From: Globisporangium splendens
Taxonomy: Eukaryota > Oomycota > Peronosporomycetes > Pythiales > Pythiaceae
Length of the DNA: 64,000 bases
Assembly (NCBI GenBank): GCA_006386115.1
Contig: VFIW01000020.1
Coordinates: forward strand, 248,001-312,000
Direction of reading: 5' to 3'
The position numbers were made by a program, and so were the translations under genes. A model generated the notes under the pieces. That model was given only the letters and a program-made list of their open reading frames with translations, had not been told where the DNA came from and ran no database searches. The first letter of the stretch is position 1; each line of letters begins with the position of its first letter. Positions 32,664 to 41,708 of this stretch are shown in pieces.

Positions 32664-33395
32664 CTGACGGATCCAGTCATCCAGATGCCACACATAGTGG
32701 ACATGGTCGACAACAGTTACAACGTGACACTTGTGAATGCCACGCAACTCGCGGACATGCAAGCGGCAGCTCCTGAGTGCGGGCGTCAGTTGCAAGAATG
32801 CCAAACGAATACGTCCGCGTGCTTGGACGCCTTTATGTTTTGCCTGGAGAAGCTCAGTGCGCCACTTGCTGAGGCGAAACGAAACACCTACGACATTCGC
32901 ATGTTTTGCGACGAAGACTCCGCCGCGTGCTACGATATGACGTTCGTGAACGAGTACCTCAATTCTCCAAACGTGCGCGAATACCTCCATGTCGACGAGC
33001 AGCACGTGAAGAACTGGCAGGAGTGCAACATGGACGTCAACATGGCGTTCATTCTGTCGGGAGATCCCGGAATCTCGTATGTGTCCTACGTTGCGGATCT
33101 GTTGAACGACGGCATTCGGGTGCTAATCTACGCAGGAGATGCCGACTTGGTGTGCAACTGGTACGGGAACCAGGCGTGGGCCAAGGCGCTCGAGTGGGAC
33201 GGCAAGGCTGAGTTCAATGCCGTTGCCGAGCGTGCGTACATTACGGATTCAGGTATCGATGCTGGTGCCGTGCGCTCCCACGACAACCGCTTCACGTTCC
33301 TGCGCATCTACAACTCGGGCCACATGGTGCCACGAGATCAACCGGAGGTGGCCTTGGACATGATCAACAAATTTGTCAAGAACGAAAAGCTGTAG
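31932..33395 (+). CDS. Membrane-anchored serine carboxypeptidase (S10), tandem copy 2
   Basis: Intronless, 487 aa. The N-terminal half is identical in protein to the preceding gene (tail E-K-T-P-L-T, span, G-G-P-G-C-S-S, G-E-S-Y-G-G). The C-terminal half is a separate lineage with G-D-A-D-L-V-C-N and G-H-M-V-P. The frame is open 24 codons upstream of the chosen Met, but upstream residues lack the conserved motif and the shared tract starts at this ATG. The two tandem genes would differ mainly in the half that carries the catalytic Asp and His and part of the substrate pocket. Confidence 0.94.
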   Translation: MATEKTPLTAYERNLQHIQRKQESDKKKKIAGFAVLAAIAAGLLVWYAKSSSTPAVAAVPEAIPVAVNGSELFCGITGHDAGYIKLPNKKDDHYFYWYFESRSNPSTDPLVLWLTGGPGCSSMMAMLTENGPCQVQTDLSTKLNPYSWTNESNVVWLDQPTTVGFTYGAEEDADNNEDNVGENIFWFLQGFFEKHPELVGRDFYITGESYGGHYVPAAAHYVWEQNKLQKFKHINLKGIAIGNGLTDPVIQMPHIVDMVDNSYNVTLVNATQLADMQAAAPECGRQLQECQTNTSACLDAFMFCLEKLSAPLAEAKRNTYDIRMFCDEDSAACYDMTFVNEYLNSPNVREYLHVDEQHVKNWQECNMDVNMAFILSGDPGISYVSYVADLLNDGIRVLIYAGDADLVCNWYGNQAWAKALEWDGKAEFNAVAERAYITDSGIDAGAVRSHDNRFTFLRIYNSGHMVPRDQPEVALDMINKFVKNEKL

Positions 33396-33507
33396 ACTTG
33401 TCTTTCCTAGAGATTCGTAGATCAGATTTTCTGCTGCGTATAGCGTATTATCTGCTTCGTTTAAAAAGGAATGCAGCTTTCATAGCATTCGTTTTCCGAG
33501 TTGTTCC

Positions 33508-35518
33508 TCACCATTTCGAGATGCCGAAATCTTTCAAGAACTGACCAAAGACCGGAGGCTTGTTTCCACTCTGGGGTTGGTGTAGCACAAAAATTGGGTC
33601 CAGCACACGCGCAGCGGCATCGATTTCGTCCAGCGGCGTCTTCTTGACAGCAACAACCACAAGCATAAATGTCTACCTCTACCCCACAGTCGCATTTTAG
33701 CGTGCATTGCCATACCTGGAAGTCGGTCGTCGTTGCTTTCTCAGCAGCTATATGCCGAGGATTCTCGTCGTTGATCCAGCCCTAAAGGCGCAAACAAGAC
33801 CATGCAGCAACACCGAATGAGTACCTGGTAACTAGTGTTACATTCTGAGCACCCAGTCCTCACGTACCGTATCCACCGAGTTCATAAAGATGCCACACGT
33901 TGCGAGATCAGCAGCCACAGTTCGCGTCATCATGTTCGCTGCTGCTTTCGCCATGTTGGTGTGTGGATGGTAAGGAGTTTTCTCGCGATTGAACTTCCCT
34001 TCCATCGCGCTCACGTTGATGATGAACTTGTGCTTGTTCGTGCTCTGCTCACACAATATGTGGAAATTGAAGAGGTAATGCATCAGCTGTAAGACTCAGC
34101 AATCTCATTAGAGTATCCGTATACCTTTTCGAGAAGCGGAATAGCTCGCTTGTTGAGAATGAACGGCGCCATCGCATTGATCGCAAACACCTCCACGAGT
34201 TCTACATTCACAACACACAATACCCAGGTTGAAAAGGTGCCATGCAACCTCTAAATCGCCAAAATATACCGCACTTACCCATCGTCTCAACATGGTCGAT
34301 CTTCTCGATCCACGAGTTCGAAGTGCGCAGATCCACTTGTTGATTGTTGATGTCCAATTGTCCCTCAGGGAAGAATCGCGCAATATCGTCACTCACCAGA
34401 TCTTCGGAAACAACTGCAACTTGCGAAAGAAGCACCGACGACGGGATGTCTGCAGGTGGTGGCACGTCAGCTCTCACTATCACCCCACCACTTGATGCGC
34501 GTGCATCTGGCGCACACAGCGTCTTTTTGGTGGCACCAGCGGCACTTATGAAGTTCGCATTCCCACACAAAATCTGCTCGACTCCATTGAACTCTTCCGG
34601 AATCGGAGCCACTTCGCTCTTGATCAGGTGCTTGTAGTAGTGCACCGGACGCCGGATCGTCTGCGTCGCGTTGTTGATCAGGATGTCAACCGACCCAAAC
34701 GTCGTCGCCACATGGTCCATGAACTTGTCGATCACACCCAGATCACGGAAATCCATGCCATAGATCTGCAACCTGTCCCTCCACGCGTCAAAGTCTCGTT
34801 CTCTCGCAAAGCGGTACGCTGCATCCTTCGGAAACCGCGTCGTCGCGATCACTGTGGCGCCACTGCGCAGCAGTTTGAGCGTGATCTCGTACCCGATTTT
34901 GACGCGTGCTCCCGTGACGATGGCAACGTGGTCTCTCAGGTCAGCAGTCTGGAGTCGCTTCTCGAAATTGAGCTTTGCGCAGGGAGGACACAGGCGATCG
35001 TAAAAGTGGTGGAGCTGTTTATACTTTTGTTTACAAACGTAGCATTGACGGGGGTAATGGAGTGTCGGTGCTGCTTCGGCTTTTGCTTGCGCGGCTTCAC
35101 CATGCGATGGCGTGTCTCCTTTCTTGCTGTTGCCCACCTGAAGCGGTGAGCTTGAAGAGACGGCTCCATCGGGCACTTGAGGCAACAACGGGGCTTCAGC
35201 TGTCTGTGTCATTAGTTTCGAGCGTCGCCCGGCTCGCAGCGTCGTGCTGTTGATCAGCTGCTTGTCTCGCGCTCTGTTGTGTGCGCGCTCGACGCGCTTG
35301 TGCTCCTGGGTCAGCCCGTCTTTACTGCGTGGCCGCAGAAGCGGACAACTGCCGCGAAAGTCGTCTGCCAGAGAGAGCACCGCTAGGCGGAGCTGCCGGA
35401 ATCGTGGTGTTTGAAGGTGCATCAGCCCCCGCGAGGTGTCGAATCTGCGCAGCACGCTGACGCACACATCCAACTCGTCTTCCGAGACGTCCATGGCTTC
35501 AGTAGCGCTGGTGTCCAT
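33508..35518 (-). CDS. Zinc-ribbon / short-chain dehydrogenase-like protein, paralogue 2
   Basis: Five exons on the minus strand: 34279-35518, 34125-34201, 33868-34044, 33716-33781 and 33508-33639, 563 aa. The exon structure (77-, 177- and 66-nt internal exons) equals that of the gene at 27052. It has the C-Y-V-C / C-P-P-C ribbon, [12 protein letters not shown] and H-T-N-M-A-K in place of Y-x3-K. The N-terminal 100 residues differ from both paralogues, while the middle is identical to them. It ends F-G-I-S-K-W next to the stop of the tandem peptidase. Confidence 0.83.
33868..35275. repeat. About 1.4-kb direct repeat matching 36099-37506
   Basis: It covers the third exon, two introns and most of the first exon of this SDR-like gene. 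Only isolated substitutions were seen against the copy 2231 nt to the right (for example CAC/CGC near 33898/36129). Flanking exons are diverged. Confidence 0.87.
34555..35029. repeat. 475-bp tract shared with the inverted SDR-like gene
   Basis: Reverse complement of 27646-28120 with no difference seen by eye; also present at 36786-37260. Confidence 0.88.
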
Positions 35519-35619
35519 GGCAGCGGCTGTGGAGCTCTTCTTCAGAGATTGTCAATCTTTGATTGTGATTGGCTTTGCAGTACTTTTCAACCCACTTGCT
35601 CCTCTCATCCCGTAAATAA

Positions 35620-35635
35620 CCGTATGCAAATCGTA
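35620..35635 (-). promoter_or_regulatory. Candidate SDR-family upstream element
   Basis: The minus strand reads TACGATTTGCATACGG, 101 nt upstream of the start at 35518. A copy with one change lies upstream of the next paralogue. Confidence 0.4.
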
Positions 35636-35747
35636 ACCCATTTGACGTAACCCGTACCCACTATAAAAAGAGGGTATACTTTGTGGTATATTTTTCAAAT
35701 GTGGAATCATTCAATCACAGAACACGGGGTTCATGGAGTTTTGTTTC

Positions 35748-37794
35748 TCACCATTCCGAGGGTCCAAAATCCTTCAAGAACTGGCCAAACACAGGCGCTT
35801 GGTGCCCATTGTGAGGCTGGTGCAGCGCGAAGATTGGGTCCAGCACGCGCGCCGTTGCATCGATTTCATCCAATGGCGTCTGTTTCGCAAGAACAACAGC
35901 ACAGAAAACCCGCGGATGAAAACCAATATCCAATTTGGTGCATGCACGACTCTGATGTACCTGGAAGTTGGTCGATGCAATCTGAGCAGCGATGTCGCGA
36001 GGATTCTCGTCGTTGATCCAGCCCTGAGGTCAAACACAAGCAGCCACGCTTATCCAGCATCTACCAAACTCTTGAAGTCCTAGTACTAAAGAGCGCACCG
36101 TATCCACCGAGTTCATAAAGATGCCACGCGTTGCGAGATCAGCAGCCACAGTTCGCGTCATCATGTTCGCTGCTGCTTTCGCCATGTTGGTGTGTGGATG
36201 GTAAGGAGTTTTCTCGCGATTGAACTTCCCTTCCATCGCGCTCACGTTGATGATGAACTTGTGCTTGTTCGTGCTCTGCTCACACAATATGTGGAAATTG
36301 AAGAGGTAATGCATCAGCTGTAAGACTCAGCAATCTCATTAGAGTATCCGTATACCTTTTCGAGAAGCGGAATAGCTCGCTTGTTGAGAATGAACGGCGC
36401 CATCGCATTGATCGCAAACACCTCCACGAGTTCTACATTCACAACACACAATACCCAGGTTGAAAAGGTGCCATGCAACCTCTAAATCGCCAAAATATAC
36501 CGCACTTACCCATCGTCTCAACATGGTCGATCTTCTCGATCCACGAGTTCGAAGTGCGCAGATCCACTTGTTGATTGTTGATGTCCAATTGTCCCTCAGG
36601 GAAGAATCGCGCAATATCGTCACTCACCAGATCTTCGGAAACAACTGCAACTTGCGAAAGAAGCACCGACGACGGGATGTCTGCAGGTGGTGGCACGTCA
36701 GCTCTCACTATCACCCCACCACTTGATGCGCGTGCATCTGGCGCACACAGCGTCTTTTTGGTGGCACCAGCGGCACTTATGAAGTTCGCATTCCCACACA
36801 AAATCTGCTCGACTCCATTGAACTCTTCCGGAATCGGAGCCACTTCGCTCTTGATCAGGTGCTTGTAGTAGTGCACCGGACGCCGGATCGTCTGCGTCGC
36901 GTTGTTGATCAGGATGTCAACCGACCCAAACGTCGTCGCCACATGGTCCATGAACTTGTCGATCACACCCAGATCACGGAAATCCATGCCATAGATCTGC
37001 AACCTGTCCCTCCACGCGTCAAAGTCTCGTTCTCTCGCAAAGCGGTACGCTGCATCCTTCGGAAACCGCGTCGTCGCGATCACTGTGGCGCCACTGCGCA
37101 GCAGTTTGAGCGTGATCTCGTACCCGATTTTGACGCGTGCTCCCGTGACGATGGCAACGTGGTCTCTCAGGTCAGCAGTCTGGAGTCGCTTCTCGAAATT
37201 GAGCTTTGCGCAGGGAGGACACAGGCGATCGTAAAAGTGGTGGAGCTGTTTATACTTTTGTTTACAAACGTAGCATTGACGGGGGTAATGGAGTGTCGGT
37301 GCTGCTTCGGCTTTTGCTTGCGCGGCTTCACCATGCGATGGCGTGTCTCCTTTCTTGCTGTTGCCCACCTGAAGCGGTGAGCTTGAAGAGACGGCTCCAT
37401 CGGGCACTTGAGGCAACAACGGGGCTTCAGCTGTCTGTGTCATTAGTTTCGAGCGTCGCCCGGCTCGCAGCGTCGTGCTGTTGATCAGCTGCTTGTCTCG
37501 CGCTCTATTGGCTGTGCGCTCAGCGAGCTTGCGCTCCCGACGCTCTTTGCGCGTGGCGCGTGGTGGTTTTGAGCTGTGAAGCTTGCTACGGAGATCGGAG
37601 ACCAGCGGCATGACCGCCAGTCGGAACTGCCGGAATTTCGGCGTCTGCAAGTGCGTCAACCCTTCTGAAGAATGGAACTTGCGCAGCACACTGATGCACA
37701 CCGCCAGCTCGTCATCTGACACGTCGATGGCCGCAATGTCAATGGCATCAGCAGCTGCAGTGGCGGTGGTGTTCATGGCAGTGCTGTCGTCCAT
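35748..37794 (-). CDS. Zinc-ribbon / short-chain dehydrogenase-like protein, paralogue 3
   Basis: Five exons: 36510-37794, 36356-36432, 36099-36275, 35961-36023 and 35748-35879, 577 aa. It is identical in protein over the ribbon and most of the Rossmann region to the paralogue at 33508-35518. Its first 105 residues and last two exons are distinct; the N-terminus (M-D-D-S-T-A-M-N) is closer to the plus-strand gene at 27052. The T-G-A-R-V-K-I-G nucleotide-binding loop is kept and the catalytic Tyr is missing. An in-frame Met 15 codons upstream (37839) is less likely by comparison with the other copies. Confidence 0.83.
36099..37506. repeat. About 1.4-kb direct repeat matching 33868-35275
   Basis: Second arm of the tract shared by the two minus-strand SDR-like genes, offset by 2231 nt. 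It includes the 475-bp tract shared by all three at 36786-37260. Confidence 0.87.
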
Positions 37795-37911
37795 TGAGAG
37801 CTCTTCTTGTGGGTGTGCCAATCCGAATGTGATTGGCATGGTGCATCAAAAAGGGATGCATGCCATTTTTCAACCCATGTCAGGATTTGTCCTGGAAAAA
37901 AATGGATGGTA

Positions 37912-37927
37912 CCGTATGTAAATCGTA
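37912..37927 (-). promoter_or_regulatory. Candidate SDR-family upstream element
   Basis: The minus strand reads TACGATTTACATACGG, 117 nt upstream of the start at 37794. It lies in the 234-nt gap shared with the divergent POLE3-like gene and so could serve either. Confidence 0.4.
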
Positions 37928-38028
37928 CCTACAGTTGGATGCTGTGTAACTGCAGTTACGGTTATGGTTGCTTCCCGCCAAAATTGCCAAACGTAACCCA
38001 CACATTGTTGCACAAGAAGAGAAGACAA

Positions 38029-38771
38029 ATGGAGTGCGAGCACCCGGCGAGCTACACGGCGCGCGCCGTGAAGAAGGCGCTTCCGGAGCGCGCGATGCTC
38101 GCGAAGGACGCGCGCCAGACGCTCAACTCGGCCGCCACCATGTTCACGCTCTACCTGAGCTCCGTGTACGTGCCTGATGCTGTGCAGACAAAACAATGCT
38201 GTGAGGACAACTGCTCACGTTTCAAATGCTCACCTTTCGGTGTGTATGTCTGTTATTTTGTCTATGCAGAGCGCATGATCACTCGGTGTCCAACAAGCGG
38301 CAGACGGTCGTGCTCAAGGACGTCCTGCAGGCGCTGCGAGAGATGGACTTTGAGCACTTCATTGAGCCCATTGAAGACTGTCTCCGAGGTGCGAAGCACC
38401 TCTTGGTATCGTCGTTAAATATGTGTCTGTGATGCTTATGTGGCTTTCATCATATAGATGCAAAAATCAATGCCACACTTAAGAAACCCAAGCGAAGCGC
38501 TGAGAAGCCAGACGCAGCAGCTGCGGATGCGATTGAGGACGCTGCGCTGGAGGTAGCGAACGACGACGAGGACGACGAGATGCAGTCGGCAGAAGACATC
38601 GCGACCGAGGAAGACGACGACGACGCAGCGGCTGACGATGAGAATGGTGGTGAAGACGGTGCAGAAGAAACCGAGGCTGCGGATCCACAAGAAGCCTCGG
38701 CTGATGCGATGGAGGAGGACTCTGCAGTAGACCAAACCGAGAGTGCCAATGCGCCTCAATGCTCGGACTAA
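38029..38771 (+). CDS. POLE3: DNA polymerase epsilon subunit 3 / Dpb4-like histone-fold protein
   Basis: Three exons, 38029-38165, 38271-38398 and 38458-38771, give 192 aa. The histone fold matches POLE3/CHRAC17: A-L-P-E-R-A-M-L-A-K-D-A-R, a middle helix, then V-V-L-K-D-V-L-Q-A-L-R-E-M-D-F. The C-terminal 100 residues are strongly acidic (runs of Asp and Glu), as in Dpb4/POLE3. It should pair with a POLE4-type partner in the replicative polymerase epsilon holoenzyme and in CHRAC/ISWI remodellers. It is divergent from the SDR-like gene and convergent with RPP30, only 59 nt away. Confidence 0.9.
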
Positions 38772-38830
38772 GGCGTCGTGAAAGCATATCTATATTTTCC
38801 ATTGTGCTGTCTCGGTTTTCACTGCTACAG

Positions 38831-39998
38831 TCAGCCTTGCATGACGACATCCTCACTACTTGTATTGGTTTCGGCGACGACGTCGAGTTTGCCTCGTCGC
38901 TTGTCGGCGCGCGCGATCACTTCGAGGCATGATGTGGAGACCGCGTCGAGCGCTTGGCCGTAGGTCAAGCCGACGAGAATCCCCACATTGATCACGTCGT
39001 AGGGCGAGCGCAGCAAGATGTCTCGGGTCGCGCCACTGGACAGCAACAAGTGTTTCCCACCCGTGAGACGCACCAAGTTGCTGGCATTCGAGAAGAAATA
39101 GCGTCGTCCTGCCGAGTCCCCCAGACATGGCGTGTACGTGATCTCAAAGTAAATCGAGCGCTTAACCGCAGCGTCCACCTATTGAGGACAATGCGGCAAT
39201 TAGTATCAACTCGCTACAACAACAGCGATTAGAAGTCACACCAAACAAAAGCATACCCACGGACGCTTGATCTGGAAAGACATGCGGTTCGTGACGTCGA
39301 ACGTGATAATGTCCACATCGGCCTGTTCACAGAGAAACTGGAACACTTTGGCCGACGTCGCTTCCGCAGCGACAATGTCGTACGACTTGATCACTGTCGA
39401 AGTGTTCTAAGAGAGCATCAACAACCATGAGCTCAGCGACGTCTGATGATACAAGAGGAATCCAAACTGCCACACACCAGAGCGAGCGCGCCGTTCATAT
39501 CCTCCACTTTGAGCGTGATGCGCTTGAGCTGACGCACTGTGCGCTTCGTAGACGCCGCATCGCTGGCCAGCTGCAGCGCATTCGCGACGTTAGGCGTGTA
39601 CAGCTTGGCCTTCTTGATCGCTTTACCGCCGGACTTGGTGTCAGCGGCGGTCAGCTGCAACGGCGGCAGATCCAATGCCTGCCACGTACAAAACGCGTCA
39701 CTACTACCGCCACTACAAGCGCCGAAGCATGCATCGGCATGTTGATGCGCGTACCATCTTGAGTTTGTCGTCGCTTGCATACTCGGCATTCACGGCAACG
39801 GTTGCGTACCCCACTAGCGCAAACCACACAACAACAAAGCAGACAGACAGACAGACAGATCCATACACACGTCAGTTATACCACAATACACACACAGCAA
39901 TCCGGTCGTGCTGAGTCTGCAATGCGGGACTCACATCGCTGCAATTCGGCGACACAGACGCGTCCGCCGTGGCGCACATTCAGATCCACATACACCAT
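38831..39998 (-). CDS. RPP30: Ribonuclease P/MRP protein subunit p30 (RPP30)
   Basis: Five exons on the minus strand: 39935-39998, 39755-39813, 39478-39678, 39257-39406 and 38831-39178, 273 aa (human RPP30 is 268). Hallmarks of the TIM-barrel-like family are M-V-Y-V-D-L-N-V-R at the start, L-G-Y-A-T-V-A-V-N, S-Y-D-I-V-A-A-E, F-Q-I-K-R-P-W and S-P-Y-D-V-I-N-V-G. The protein is a core subunit of RNase P (tRNA 5' processing) and RNase MRP (rRNA processing). Phases match at all four introns. A GACA microsatellite lies in the first intron (39840-39859). Confidence 0.9.
39840..39859. repeat. (CAGA)n microsatellite in RPP30 intron 1
   Basis: Five tandem copies of CAGA lie within the first intron of the minus-strand RPP30 gene. 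Confidence 0.85.
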
Positions 39999-40312
39999 CT
40001 TTTTCGACCAAGCAGTATGTAACTCGTCCAGTCGAATGTAACAGGTTGCCTTTCTACCATATAACGGATGCAATGCACCGTATCTGTTCCAATCCTGCTT
40101 CTATGCCTTTCCAAAGAATCCATATGCAATTCAGAAGGTTTTCGTAAAAAAAAATCACGTAATTACGCGCTCTTGAGTCGCTCCGAGCCAATCAAAACGA
40201 GAAAGGCAGCAAGTGGTTGGTTGGAGCTGGTGAGCCTGATGGAGCTGCAGCATGCGCTGTTGCCGCTTGCTGGCCGTGCGCTGCATTCTCCAGTGGAAGT
40301 ATTGAAGAAACA
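39999..40312. other. Divergent promoter shared by RPP30 and RPS15
   Basis: A 314-nt gap between start codons in opposite directions, with a run of A near 40145. It probably acts as a bidirectional promoter. No conserved element was identified with confidence. Confidence 0.5.
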
Positions 40313-41064
40313 ATGGCTGACGAAATTGAACAACAGAACCTCGAACTCGCTGCGCTCCGCAAGAAGCGCACGTTCAAGAAGTTCACCTACCGCGGTGTGG
40401 ACTTGGACAAGCTTCTCGACCTGAACCATGAAGAGCTGATGGAGCTGGTGCACGCGCGTGCGCGTCGTCGCTTCTCGCGTGGTCTCAAGCGCAAGCCAAT
40501 GGCCTTGATCAAGCGTCTGCGCAAGGCCAAGGCTGCCGCCAAGCCATTGGAGCGCCCAGAGGGTATCAAGACCCACTTGCGTAACATGATCATCGTCCCA
40601 GAGATGATCGGCTCGGTCGTCGGTGTGTACAACGGCAAGGTCTTCAACGGCATTGAAATCAAGGTATGTTCCAGAACCGAGTAGCTCTCGGGGGGTGGCG
40701 GCTTATGACCCGAAGAGTGGCTTCTCTCCGCCACGCTATCATCCATCGAATAATAGATGGTGTGTGTGTGTGTGTGTGGTGGGGGAGGCCCGGCTTCCAT
40801 CCCCTCATGACGTTCTGTGTACGGGGCGACCCAGGGAGCATTATTTTGCATGTGTGCTTTCTCTTTCTTGCTCTAAACTCACCATTGCGCATGCGAGTGC
40901 GTGGTGGGATCTTTACCGTACTAATCAACTCTGTGTGCTCGTTCTCACAGCCTGAGATGATCGGCCACTACCTTGGTGAATTTGCCATCTCGTACAAGCC
41001 AGTGACCCACGGTCGCCCAGGTATCGGCGCCACCAACTCGTCCCGTTTCATCCCACTTAAGTAG
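40313..41064 (+). CDS. RPS15: 40S ribosomal protein S15 (uS19)
   Basis: Exons 40313-40663 and 40951-41064 give 154 aa. The sequence is the eukaryotic uS19 family throughout: [11 protein letters not shown], the [14 protein letters not shown] basic stretch, [18 protein letters not shown] and the C-terminal [25 protein letters not shown]. It sits in the 40S head near the decoding site. The single 287-nt intron is over three times the local average and holds a TG repeat. AATAAA lies at 41110-41115. Confidence 0.97.
40760..40778. repeat. (TG)n repeat in RPS15 intron
   Basis: About nine GT dinucleotides lie in the unusually long RPS15 intron. Confidence 0.85.
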
Positions 41065-41708
41065 ACGTGAAGCTCGTGTTTCTCCTCATGCTATGGGTTG
41101 AGCCATTGTAATAAACACTTCAATTCGGGTCCAGCTCTCGCGTGTTCGTGCATCCATCCGTCTATCTTGTTCGACTGGGCATCGCGAGCGGAGGTAACGT
41201 GTTCGAAGAACTCTTTTGCAATCAGTGTCAGCGGGTTTCTCCGGAGTGCGAGGGTGGTGCGGGGATATGGGAGTGCAAGCTGCTGTCGATGAAGCAAAAT
41301 CGCAATTTCCAACGATTTTCAATGGTGGACAAATACTCTTCTGATAATTTGCACGTCAGTCTGAGACACAACGCCCCCCAACCACGTGATCCCATCGTCA
41401 TCCAAGCTCCAGAGGAAGAACGAAGCCACTGGCACGTGTTTAAAAGAGGGTGATCGACCACTGCTGCCAACGCTCGCGGTGCTGTTATATGTGTGCACGT
41501 TGTTTCTCTTACGTGTCTTGAGTGTGTATTTTGCATGTTTGTATGTTTATTGGTCTGTTGAGTTGCCGATGATGACAAGTTCTCTCCTGATCAAAGCGTT
41601 GATGAAAAAACTTTATAAATTCCAATTGATCCTACTGAGAGCAACACAACAAACCATGTATATCTTCAGGAGAACCACATATAAAAGCGTAATGTATCAT
41701 CAAAATTG
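41065..41708. other. Convergent intergenic region
   Basis: 3' UTR of RPS15 (AATAAA at 41110-41115) and 3' flank of the LRRC9-like gene. Short frames show no recognisable domain. Confidence 0.5.

Noticed and set aside
35660..35680. TATAAAAAG as a TATA box for the SDR-like gene at 33508-35518
   Set aside because: It reads on the plus strand, while the neighbouring genes are on the minus strand, and it lies in the wrong orientation.
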